A stretch of 23,939 bases of DNA, from the NCBI GenBank assembly GCA_964610205.1, contig CAZSVI010000053.1, positions 1-23,939 on the forward strand, given 5' to 3'. The DNA is from CAZSVI01 sp964610205 (GTDB lineage: Bacteria; Bacillota; Clostridia; DSM-8532). The notes under the pieces were generated by a model, which worked only from the letters and a program-made list of their open reading frames with translations, did not search any database and was not told the origin of the DNA. The position numbers and the translations under genes are program-made. Shown here in pieces: positions 7,901 through 15,589 of the stretch. The stretch's first letter is position 1; each line of letters opens with the position of its first letter.

Positions 7901-8758
7901 ATGGAAGAATGGATACAGGTACTTATACGTACCATCATACTGTTTATTATCACTTTTATTCTCGTCAGGCTGATGGGAAAAAGAAATATTGCAAGGCTCT
8001 CCCCTTTCCCTGTTGTCAGCTATATTGTGATTGCTGTTCTGACAGCGCTCATTTCAATAAACCTTATAAATATAGCATTCGGTTTAGTCGCGCTTGGCGT
8101 ATGGGCTATACTGCCAATTGCCATGGAATATCTCGAAATTAAAAGCAAATGGTTTCACGATTTGGTGAGCGGAAAGGAAACCGTCTTAATCAAGCATGGA
8201 AAAATAATGGAGGAAAGTCTGCTACAGACCAGGCTGACAGGAGAAGACCTGCTGCGGGAACTCCGGGCGAAAAATGCCTTCAGCATGGCGGATGTAGAAT
8301 TTGCGGTTATGGAATCCACCGGAGAAATAAATGTTTTCATGAAATCGGACAAAAAACCGGTTACAGCCCATGATTTGGGAATAAAGACGGCTCCTCTGGC
8401 CGAACCGCAAACCGTCGTCCTGGATGGCAACATTCTGAATGAACCGCTTGCTTCACTGGGACTGAACAAGGAATGGCTGGGTATTGAGCTTGAAAAGATG
8501 GGCGTTTCACTGGATAATGTTTTCCTTGCCCAGGTAGATTCATTTGGTGATTTGTATGTGGATCTGTTTGATGATGCCATAATTCTTCCCCAGCCACAAG
8601 TCAAGGAACTGCTGTACGCAAACTTTGAAAAGATCCATGCCGATCTCACAACCTATTCGATGGAAACTCAGAACGAGCAGGCAAAGGAAATGTATTCCCG
8701 GAATGCTGAAAAAGTTAAGCAGCTTTTGGAAAAATTGAAACCCTATTTATTAAGGTAG
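7901..8758 (+). CDS. 2Duf-type inner spore membrane protein (DUF421 plus DUF1657 tail)
   Basis: The 285-residue protein has three membrane helices (about 8-25, 36-53 and 57-77) followed by a soluble DUF421 domain at about 80-215, seen in SGKETVLIKHGKIMEE, RLTGEDLLRELRAK and ADVEFAVMESTGE. This is the YetF family. The last 50 residues are a DUF1657-like tail: YSMETQNEQAKEMYSRNAE lines up with FALETQDQQAKQMFQQLAQ in the last gene of the operon. The DUF421+DUF1657 architecture is that of '2Duf', the spoVA2mob protein linked in Bacillus to spore wet-heat resistance and slower germination through changes in the inner spore membrane. That function is transferred by family and context, not shown here. 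The start follows GAGGGATAACT. Confidence 0.85.
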   Translation: MEEWIQVLIRTIILFIITFILVRLMGKRNIARLSPFPVVSYIVIAVLTALISINLINIAFGLVALGVWAILPIAMEYLEIKSKWFHDLVSGKETVLIKHGKIMEESLLQTRLTGEDLLRELRAKNAFSMADVEFAVMESTGEINVFMKSDKKPVTAHDLGIKTAPLAEPQTVVLDGNILNEPLASLGLNKEWLGIELEKMGVSLDNVFLAQVDSFGDLYVDLFDDAIILPQPQVKELLYANFEKIHADLTTYSMETQNEQAKEMYSRNAEKVKQLLEKLKPYLLR

Positions 8759-8769
8759 AAGGTGATGCT

Positions 8770-9249
8770 ATGTCCAGTAAAAAACGAAAGAAATTAACTC
8801 CCGTACAACAGCAATATCAGGATTTTGCACATGCGAGAGAACCTAAACGGCCTTTATTTAAAAACTGCGTCAAGGCTTTTCTGGTAGGCGGTTTAATCTG
8901 TGTGATTGGCCAGGGAATCCAGCTTATTTTCACAACATTTTTCCAGTTCGATGAAAAAACGGCGGGAAGCCCGACGGTTTCGGTACTCATATTTATCTCC
9001 GCAATGCTTACCAGTCTTGGCGTATATGATCATATCGCCCAATGGAGCGGCGCCGGATCGGCCGTACCGGTAACCGGTTTTGCAAACACAATTGCCTCCG
9101 CCGCCCTGGAACATAAAAGTGAAGGCTATGTGCTCGGAGTCGGCGGAAACATGTTTAAAATTGCCGGGCCGGTTATTGTCTACGGTGTTTTTTCTGCCTT
9201 TGTCATAGGTATAATCCATGTTATTTTAAAGATGCTGGGTGGTGTATAA
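8770..9249 (+). CDS. spoVAC: SpoVAC, stage V sporulation protein AC
   Basis: The 159-residue membrane protein belongs to the SpoVA channel that moves Ca-dipicolinic acid (DPA) into the forespore and out again at germination; the B. subtilis protein behaves as a mechanosensitive channel. The N-terminus is basic and cytoplasmic (SSKKRKKLTPVQQQYQDF). Hydrophobic segments lie at about 36-55, 74-92 and 132-155, and the family motif GAGSAVPVTGFANTIASAALEHKSEG is split across about 95-120. Its length is usual for the family. AAGGTGATGCT precedes the ATG. The stop TAA touches the ATG of spoVAD, so the two are co-translated. Confidence 0.93.
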   Translation: MSSKKRKKLTPVQQQYQDFAHAREPKRPLFKNCVKAFLVGGLICVIGQGIQLIFTTFFQFDEKTAGSPTVSVLIFISAMLTSLGVYDHIAQWSGAGSAVPVTGFANTIASAALEHKSEGYVLGVGGNMFKIAGPVIVYGVFSAFVIGIIHVILKMLGGV

Positions 9250-10251
9250 ATGTTACAGGGCCATCAGACCTGGGTGTATAACTCAAAACCTGTTATAATC
9301 GGTTCGGCTGCCATAGGAGGCCCTTTCGAAGCAAAAGGAAACCTGGCAGGTGATTTTGATCTTCTGCATGATGATTTATGGCTAGGCCAGGACAGCTATG
9401 AAAAAGCCGAAAAGAAGCTTTTGGAACAGGCATGTGAAACAGCAATAAAAAAAGCCGGATTAAAGAAAGAAGATATTCAATTCTTCTTAAGCGGTGATTT
9501 AATAAACCAGATTATTCCCAGCAGTTTTACGGCACGCACTCTGGGTGTCCCCTATCTGGGTTTATATGGCGCCTGTTCAAGTTCCATGGAAGGTTTAACC
9601 ATCGGTTCATTGATTGTTGACAACGGATTTGGCAGAAATGTGCTTGTTGGAACGTCCAGTCACAATGCGGCGGCTGAAAAACAATACAGATATCCCACCG
9701 AATATGGTTCACAAAAGCCGCCAACTGCCCAATGGACGGTAACGGGAGCAGGCGCCGCCGTTATAGCGCCGCAAGGCGAAGGACCTCGTGTTGTTGCATC
9801 AACTGTTGGCCGTGTAATCGATATGGGATTATCGGATCCGTTCAACATGGGAGCCGCAATGGTTCCGGCCGCTGTTGATACCATCGAGGCGCATTTCAGG
9901 GACTTAAATATAGAGCCTTCCGATTATGATCTGATATCAACAGGCGATTTGGGAAGGGTTGGACACGAGATATGCAAGGATTTGCTTAAAAAGCATGATG
10001 TAAAAATACCGGACAAAATTTTCACCGATTGCGGTATATTAATGTACAAGGACGACCAGCCGGTATTAGCCGGAGCAAGCGGATGCGCCTGTGTCGCGAC
10101 GACAACCTTCGGCCATTATTTCAACCGTATGCGTAAAGGGAAAATAAAACGGTTATTGGTGATAGCAACCGGGGCGTTACTCTCCCCCATGTCTTATCAG
10201 CAAAAGGAATCCATCCCCTGCGTTGCCCATGCGGTTTCATTGGAAATTTAA
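9250..10251 (+). CDS. spoVAD: SpoVAD, dipicolinate-binding spore protein
   Basis: The 333-residue protein has the thiolase/FabH-like fold of SpoVAD, which binds dipicolinic acid on the outer face of the inner spore membrane and is needed for its uptake in sporulation. Visible family features are the N-terminal GHQTWVYNSKPVIIGSAA, the cysteine-containing GACSSSMEGL (Cys109), and DLGRVGHEICKDLL further on. No signal peptide is seen, as usual for the family. Length is typical. The start codon directly abuts the stop of spoVAC, and spoVAE follows 14 bases after its stop. Confidence 0.94.
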   Translation: MLQGHQTWVYNSKPVIIGSAAIGGPFEAKGNLAGDFDLLHDDLWLGQDSYEKAEKKLLEQACETAIKKAGLKKEDIQFFLSGDLINQIIPSSFTARTLGVPYLGLYGACSSSMEGLTIGSLIVDNGFGRNVLVGTSSHNAAAEKQYRYPTEYGSQKPPTAQWTVTGAGAAVIAPQGEGPRVVASTVGRVIDMGLSDPFNMGAAMVPAAVDTIEAHFRDLNIEPSDYDLISTGDLGRVGHEICKDLLKKHDVKIPDKIFTDCGILMYKDDQPVLAGASGCACVATTTFGHYFNRMRKGKIKRLLVIATGALLSPMSYQQKESIPCVAHAVSLEI

Positions 10252-10265
10252 AGGAGACAGAGTTT

Positions 10266-10619
10266 ATGGAAAAATTTTTGTGGGCTTTCCTGATTGGCGG
10301 AGCAATATGTGTGGTTGGACAGATTATGATGGATGGTTTTAAAATGACACCGGCCCATACCATGAGCACATTGGTTGTGATGGGCGCAATCCTGGGCGGG
10401 TTCGGCCTGTACGATCCCCTGGTTGAGTTTGCGGGGGCCGGAGCTTCCGTACCTATAAGCAGCTTTGGAAATCAGTTGGTAAAAGGTGCAATACAGGAGG
10501 CCGATCAGAACGGGCTTGTCGGTGTTTTGACCGGGCTGTTTGAAATCACCAGCGCAGGAATTGCCGCTGCCATCATATTTGGCTTTCTTTCAGCCCTGCT
10601 GTTTAAACCGAGAGGATAA
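10266..10619 (+). CDS. spoVAE: SpoVAE (SpoVAEb type), spore DPA channel subunit
   Basis: The 117-residue, almost wholly hydrophobic protein has three or four membrane segments (about 3-20, 32-50 and 90-112). It shares with SpoVAC the pattern GGAICVVGQ near the start and GAGASVPISSFGNQLVKGA in the middle, which marks the two as paralogues in the same channel complex. The short single-domain form corresponds to SpoVAEb of Bacillus. AAAGGAGA precedes the ATG. The order spoVAC-spoVAD-spoVAE is the conserved core of clostridial DPA channels. Confidence 0.92.
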   Translation: MEKFLWAFLIGGAICVVGQIMMDGFKMTPAHTMSTLVVMGAILGGFGLYDPLVEFAGAGASVPISSFGNQLVKGAIQEADQNGLVGVLTGLFEITSAGIAAAIIFGFLSALLFKPRG

Positions 10620-10674
10620 CCTGTCCCTCCCAAGTGGAAACGAAGGATCTTATCCTTGGAAAGGAGGTGATTCA

Positions 10675-10881
10675 ATGTCAGTGGGAACACAAGTAGAAAA
10701 GGCTGTCGCGACTGTTGAAAACGCTGCTGCGTCAATGAAAACATTTGCGTTGGAAACACAGGATCAACAGGCAAAACAAATGTTTCAGCAGCTTGCTCAA
10801 ACCTTTGAGGGTGCATTGACCCAGCTTAAGGACAGGCAGCAATATATTCAGGAACAGGAACCACAATACAAGCAGATGTAG
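10675..10881 (+). CDS. DUF1657 protein, second copy
   Basis: The 68-residue product begins MSVGTQVEKAVATVENAAAS and ends QEQEPQYKQM, so it is a full DUF1657 member with the same length and the same QEPQY ending as the first copy in this operon. The ATG at 10675 is chosen over upstream in-frame ATGs because AAAGGAGGTGA, a near-perfect ribosome binding site, ends five bases before it. The frame upstream overlaps spoVAE and has no family match. Function unknown; it is the last gene before the operon terminator. Confidence 0.88.
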   Translation: MSVGTQVEKAVATVENAAASMKTFALETQDQQAKQMFQQLAQTFEGALTQLKDRQQYIQEQEPQYKQM

Positions 10882-10902
10882 GATTCATTTACTTGATGTA
10901 AG

Positions 10903-10929
10903 AAAGCTGAGAATTATTTCAGCTTTTTT
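10903..10929 (+). terminator. Rho-independent terminator of the spoVA-type operon
   Basis: AAAGCTGA (10903-10910) pairs with TCAGCTTT (10919-10926), extendable inward by a G-T and an A-T pair around an ATTA loop, and runs into TTTTTT. It lies 21 bases after the last stop codon and closes the operon. Confidence 0.85.
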
Positions 10930-11138
10930 ACGCACAGCGATTCCCCGGCACTGGAACGCGCCGTATGGCTAGATCCGGGAAAGCAGATCCCGCAGGTTGA
11001 GAGGTATTACCCCTGTATAGTAATAGTTGCGAAGCATCAGATGCCGGATAGAAAAATATGCATATGTTTCGATGCAGTATTAAAGGCTGAAATTATCAGA
11101 ACTCTTTTAAAACTTTACGGAAAAGGTATAAACACAAT

Positions 11139-11723
11139 ATGGAACTGTCACCTATAGTTTATAAACACATTGTCCGACCCGATTGGCTAATCGGCTTTTA
11201 TAAAAAAAATGTTTTCCGAAACATGTTTGATTTTCAGGGAAAAATAGTCCTTGATTTTGGTTCGGGAGTCGGAACAAATTGCAAAATGTTTGATCATAGC
11301 CAATATATTGGGGTAGATTGTAATGAAAAAAGGATTATTTACGCAAAAAAACTGTATTCGGATTATCAGTTCAGGTTAATCGAAAATGGTTCAGCAATTC
11401 CTCTTGAAGATAATTCGGTAGATTACATTCTCATTGTTTCGGTTCTGCACCATATTCATCCTAAGGAATTAATATTATATCTGCATGAGTTTCGGAGGAT
11501 TTTGAGAATTAACGGTAAAATCATCATACTGGAGCCCTGCTTCATGAAGCACTCATATATCAATAATTTCTTTATGAAGCTTGTGGACAGAGGCAAGTAT
11601 ATTCAACATTGGAATGATTATTTGAATGTGTTTTCCGGAAATCATTATGCTGTTGAAATTTTGCATATGTATCAACAGTTTAAACTCTATAACAAAATAC
11701 TATTCACTGCGGTACCCAGATAA
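11139..11723 (+). CDS. Class I SAM-dependent methyltransferase
   Basis: The 194-residue soluble protein has the Rossmann-type methyltransferase signature. Motif I is IVLDFGSGVGTN (about 36-47), the acidic residue that holds the SAM ribose is Asp60 in YIGVDCNE, motif III-IV is VDYILIVSVLHHIH (94-107), and LRINGKIIILEP follows. This is the Methyltransf_11/UbiE-like group, whose members methylate small molecules or lipids; the substrate cannot be told. GGAAAAGG lies about 11 bases before the ATG. It stands alone between the spoVA terminator and the eroded glycan operon, about 250 bases from the former. Confidence 0.8.
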   Translation: MELSPIVYKHIVRPDWLIGFYKKNVFRNMFDFQGKIVLDFGSGVGTNCKMFDHSQYIGVDCNEKRIIYAKKLYSDYQFRLIENGSAIPLEDNSVDYILIVSVLHHIHPKELILYLHEFRRILRINGKIIILEPCFMKHSYINNFFMKLVDRGKYIQHWNDYLNVFSGNHYAVEILHMYQQFKLYNKILFTAVPR

Positions 11724-11783
11724 CCGTGAAATGACACATTAATATTTTGAAAATATTGTTGAAGATATTCTCTGGATTTTTTC

Positions 11784-11871
11784 TTTCCGTTTCTATTACA
11801 AAATGGTATAATTAAGGTAGTGGCCAAGGAGAAAAACAATGAGTAACGGTAGTTGTATGAACAAATGGTAA
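11784..11871 (+). pseudogene. Orphan gene start: promoter, ribosome binding site and ten codons
   Basis: TTTCCG (11784-11789), a 17-base spacer and an extended -10, TGG-TATAAT (11804-11812), are followed by AAGGAG and ATG at 11839. The frame then reads only MSNGSCMNKW before TAA at 11869. A complete expression signal leading to ten codons suggests the front of a gene whose body has been lost, in line with the truncated hydrolase that meets it from the other side. It could instead be a true leader peptide. Confidence 0.4.
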
Positions 11872-11918
11872 TGAACTTGGAAGTGAATATGAAAAAATGG
11901 ATGAATGAGGCGAAGCGC

Positions 11919-12459
11919 CTTTAACGAAATTCACATTGCATTTGTCCCTTCCGGGAAACGGGTTCCCTCCGTCACTGCGCTCCCCGAAAACCCTGAGGTC
12001 GGGTGCAATAGTCAAAAACCCCGCTCTTGCCATTTGCTCCGCGTAGTTGTAGTTCATCCTGCTGATCTCTGCTTCATACTCCGGGCCTGACCTGATACCT
12101 GCTACCGTATCCTTTCCAAACGGCCCGTGGCCATGGCTGCACAAAATTGCGGGATTACTCCTGTCGGCTTTCATATCTTTAGGACGCAAAACCTGGCATG
12201 GGACCGACATGAATTCCTCCGAATCGAATACGACCCTTTCCCTTATAATATCTCCATCCGGGATGGAGTACTCCGTTTCGGCATTCAGAGGCACTTTATC
12301 CGGAAACTCTCCCAGGATTTCCTTTAATTTAAAAAGGGCCTTCCCGTTCCATTCTTTCCAATCTTCTTTTGACATCCCATCAAATGAAAGAACAGGCTTC
12401 CAGTCTCTAAACCTTTCTTCCCAATAACGGTTCATGGAAAAATTCCTTTTTTTATACAT
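11919..12459 (-). pseudogene. Truncated alpha/beta-hydrolase, C-terminal half missing
   Basis: The first 180 codons read as an intact N-terminal part of an alpha/beta-hydrolase of the dienelactone-hydrolase/acetyl-esterase type: SHGHGPFGKD (oxyanion-hole region, about 109-117), YAEQMARAGFLTIAPDLR, and FGERSDGGNPFPGRDKCN. Family members continue for another 150-200 residues with the nucleophile Ser, Asp and His, all absent here. After Lys180 the frame runs on to 11812 in unrelated, low-complexity sequence. The start at 12459 has GGAGGT nine bases upstream and comes one base after the stop of the gene before it, so it was the last gene of the operon. It is almost certainly inactive. Confidence 0.75.
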
Positions 12460-12460
12460 C

Positions 12461-13375
12461 TTATACCTCCCTGTTACCAGTATTTCCATCGAACAAACCG
12501 GAAAGGGTTGCAGCAATATTCAAGCATACGGTATTCTGCTCTTTTTTTTGTATCCATGAACTGTCAATAATCCATTCATATGGATTCCAGGCCCTTGTAC
12601 CGGCATTTTTACCATTAAAGCTTAATGTCACCGCGTCCTTAATATTTTCATCATCAATGAATAGCTTTACAGGCCCGGATTCGTCTGTATTTCCTATGGT
12701 AATTTCCCGCGAATATATAACATCCCCTGCATAAAAAGGCAGGCCATTTGCTTCCATATCTCCTATTTTCCCTTTTGCAGCAGGGCATGCTATCCTCCAA
12801 TCCAGTAAACTGTTTCCCTTAAAAACCCCGAAGCGGCCGCAGATATATAAAGGGTTCACAAGGCCGTCATACGTTTCCTTTGCCTCAACATTGACCTCAA
12901 TCATGTTCTTTCCGGCAGCAGCCAAATGGGTAATCTCATACGCGAGGTTTTCAGATACAAGCAGTTCCCGGTTTGTAAAATCCTCAGGATGAATTTCGGT
13001 TCCATTTATCACTATAGACCATTCGCCTCCAATACTGCCCGGTTCCATCACAAACCATAACTCCGTATTGAAATCCAAATCAAACGATGCCGTATATTTA
13101 CATGAAAGCTGTGGAAACACCGGTTTCTTGGGGCATCCAAAGTATTCGGCGCATTTTAGCGGAAGGGGTATCCGGGCAGTCATAACCTGGTCTATTACAG
13201 GCATGCATGCAACGGGCTTTTTTGCATACGCGGTATAAGTATAGCCGCATTCCTCGCTTATATTAATCCACATATCCCATTCATTTAACCGTAATGCATT
13301 TATCCTGTTTGTGGATATATCCCACTCACCTTCCATTTCAAGCCAGACAGGTTGATAATCCTGTGAGCCCTTCAT
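12461..13375 (-). CDS. C-terminal part of the GH106-like glycosidase, cut off by an in-frame TAG
   Basis: These 304 residues hold beta-sandwich, galactose-binding-like modules (WLEMEGEWDIS, LSCKYTASFDLDFNTELWFVMEPG, GGEWSIVINGTEI, AGDVIYSREITIGN) of the kind that ends large GH106-like glycosidases. They contain no catalytic motif. The frame is the same as that of the 719-residue gene just upstream, with one TAG and 13 open codons between them, and there is no ribosome binding site before the ATG at 13375. It is therefore best read as the detached tail of one gene of about 1037 codons (12461-15574), and is probably not translated on its own. Confidence 0.7.
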   Translation of the reverse strand: MKGSQDYQPVWLEMEGEWDISTNRINALRLNEWDMWINISEECGYTYTAYAKKPVACMPVIDQVMTARIPLPLKCAEYFGCPKKPVFPQLSCKYTASFDLDFNTELWFVMEPGSIGGEWSIVINGTEIHPEDFTNRELLVSENLAYEITHLAAAGKNMIEVNVEAKETYDGLVNPLYICGRFGVFKGNSLLDWRIACPAAKGKIGDMEANGLPFYAGDVIYSREITIGNTDESGPVKLFIDDENIKDAVTLSFNGKNAGTRAWNPYEWIIDSSWIQKKEQNTVCLNIAATLSGLFDGNTGNREV

Positions 13376-13414
13376 ATCCGGCAGTTCTGCCTGACTCTCG
13401 AGAATAATAAGATG

Positions 13415-15574
13415 CTACTGGTAAGGCATAAAATCCAAAGAAATCCCAACTTGCCGGCCATCCAAACGTGATTCCACTACCGTATCCGCTTCACCAGGCT
13501 CCAATCCTTTCTTTATTACCGTACAATTCCCGGATTTTCCATATTTCAAATTGACATAAGCATCAATGTGCCTGCAGGACAGGTTGACCATAAAACATAT
13601 TCTTTTTCCTTGCTTCTCATAACATGCTGAATAAATATCCGATGCTTCCTTACCTTCCGATACTATACTGACACTGTCCGGTGAATATTTCCGGATAATA
13701 TCCGCAGCCATCTCGACTCTTTTCACGAAGGTGACATTTTTTCTTTCCGCAGTATCCACTGAACAGCTCCCGTTTTCATTCCTTATATAGCTTTTATATA
13801 TTTCATTTGCTGATATTCCCATATATCTTCCAATAAATATTGCCGCTTCATCATTTCCTTCTATTTTCTCATTCGGGATACAACCGGTGAAAATGACCGT
13901 ACCTCCACTCCCGATAAAACTTTCCACAACCTGCATGCATTTGTTTTCAATATTCAACGAAGGAGGTACTACCAGAATTCTGAAGGTATTTTCTTTAAAT
14001 AACATCTTCCCGTCCTTTATCTCAATACATGACAGCATTTGCTGGTCTATTACATAATAATCGATGTGGTTTTCAAGCAATACGTTTTGCAGCCTGGAAA
14101 AATCGTTTTTAATCCTGTCCCCCAATTCCTTTTTCTCACCCATTGAAGTCCATAAGCTGGTGACAGGATCAATAAGAATCACATCAATTTCTCTTTTACA
14201 TTGTTTTATATTTTCCTGTATCATACCGATATAATTTGTGAGAAGTCCGGTATGTTTCCACCATGGCATCTGGTAGAAACAGGAGGGCGGGGCGTCATGT
14301 TTTGTTAATGCATCTGTGGTATAAAAAAGTGCATGAGGTACAAAAGTGTCGATTCCATGTATGAGTATACAATCAAGCATCCATTTCATATCCTGCAGTG
14401 TCATTCCCCATCCGACACTATGAAAGCATTCTGCCAGGCATGCTCTTTTCCCATAGAAAAACGCGGCAGAGCTGGCAATTTTGCCATTTGCCCGGTGTTC
14501 AGTAACAGCTGTTTGCGGATGATCCCCTACCCTTTGATGACACATATCAACGCCGGGAATATCCATATGCTCAAGCTGTCCGGACCTTAAAATATTTTTT
14601 TCACACGCATACAACAGATTGTTTTCCTTACACCATTGGTGAATCTGTTTATCATAACTATTTATAAATGATTCTGTGAGAGTGTTCCAAAATTGGTACC
14701 TTACCATATCAGTATTTTCACCCATATGTTCAACCAATGAAGGCAGCCATTCAATGATATCGTACCCGTTCCTTTCCAGAAACAAATCAGGAATAAGGGG
14801 CGACCACTGGAAAAGACTGCTCTCGGATGATATGGGACTTGTCTCATCAGAAAAAACTCCTTTAATTGTCCTGCCGAATTCATGGCTGAAACGGCTTTTG
14901 TACTTTTCATGCGTAGTTTGTATGAATCGCTTTACAGCATAAGGATTGATAGGATCAATATACCGGCCGAAATATTTGAAATTCCTAAGAGGAGTCTGTA
15001 TGAAAATGTATATTCTCCAGTTTCCCCTGGGTACACACCAATATAGCCTGTTTACGATGCCGGCTGTCATAAAACGCTTCCGGCTGTATTTGGTAAGCCC
15101 GTTTTGGTGAGATATTTTTTCGGTCTTGTAGTTTCCGATATGTTTGGAGATATCAACGGCATCCTTCCACTTTACCTCTCCGCCTATTATCTCGTATGCC
15201 GCAGCTTTAGTAACCTCGCCCCAGGGCAGGTCGCGTTGAACCTCCATCCCTCCGCTGGCATCAAAACTAATCGTTTCCAGTATCCTGGCTTCATATTCAG
15301 GATGCCCGTTCAGTACTTCTCCGCCGCTTATACCGCTTGGGTATGGGTACTCATCATACAACCAGACTTCAAGCCCGTATTTCCGGGCAGTATCAACTGC
15401 CGTTTCAACCCTGTTGAACCATTCCTGTGAAAGATACGGCAAACACAGGCCCTGCCGGGGATGAATAAAGAATCCTCCAAGCCCCTTGTCCGACATTTCC
15501 CTGATTTGCTTTACAATCTTATCATTATCCATTTCACCATTCCAGAACCAGAAAGGTTTTATGCTTTTGTTCAT
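13415..15574 (-). CDS. GH106-like (alpha-L-rhamnosidase-type) glycoside hydrolase, catalytic part
   Basis: The 719 residues carry the catalytic barrel of a GH106-like enzyme. Visible are PFWFWNGEMDND, MSDKGLGGFFIHPRQGL, the acidic WLYDEYPYPSGISGG, and KGVFSDETSP, where family members place acidic active-site residues. GH106 enzymes remove alpha-L-rhamnose from plant glycans and glycosides; relatives with other specificity exist, so the sugar is uncertain. No signal peptide is seen, so it would act in the cytoplasm on imported oligosaccharides. It ends at TAG (13417-13415) inside the sequence DFMPYQ-stop-HLIILES, where homologues continue. AAAGGATG precedes the ATG, 15 bases after the GH31 gene. 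Without its tail the enzyme may be unstable. Confidence 0.78.
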   Translation of the reverse strand: MNKSIKPFWFWNGEMDNDKIVKQIREMSDKGLGGFFIHPRQGLCLPYLSQEWFNRVETAVDTARKYGLEVWLYDEYPYPSGISGGEVLNGHPEYEARILETISFDASGGMEVQRDLPWGEVTKAAAYEIIGGEVKWKDAVDISKHIGNYKTEKISHQNGLTKYSRKRFMTAGIVNRLYWCVPRGNWRIYIFIQTPLRNFKYFGRYIDPINPYAVKRFIQTTHEKYKSRFSHEFGRTIKGVFSDETSPISSESSLFQWSPLIPDLFLERNGYDIIEWLPSLVEHMGENTDMVRYQFWNTLTESFINSYDKQIHQWCKENNLLYACEKNILRSGQLEHMDIPGVDMCHQRVGDHPQTAVTEHRANGKIASSAAFFYGKRACLAECFHSVGWGMTLQDMKWMLDCILIHGIDTFVPHALFYTTDALTKHDAPPSCFYQMPWWKHTGLLTNYIGMIQENIKQCKREIDVILIDPVTSLWTSMGEKKELGDRIKNDFSRLQNVLLENHIDYYVIDQQMLSCIEIKDGKMLFKENTFRILVVPPSLNIENKCMQVVESFIGSGGTVIFTGCIPNEKIEGNDEAAIFIGRYMGISANEIYKSYIRNENGSCSVDTAERKNVTFVKRVEMAADIIRKYSPDSVSIVSEGKEASDIYSACYEKQGKRICFMVNLSCRHIDAYVNLKYGKSGNCTVIKKGLEPGEADTVVESRLDGRQVGISLDFMPYQ

Positions 15575-15589
15575 CAGCGAATCATCCTT

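Noticed and set aside
10930..11138. Degraded gene between the spoVA terminator and the methyltransferase
   Set aside because: Minus-strand fragments such as LRNYYYTGVIPLNLRDLLSRI are open for about 25 codons but match no family I recognise.
13415..13417. Pyrrolysine at the in-frame TAG
   Set aside because: No sign of a pyl gene or inserted-residue context in the window. A nonsense mutation or sequencing error is simpler; left as a check, not a claim.
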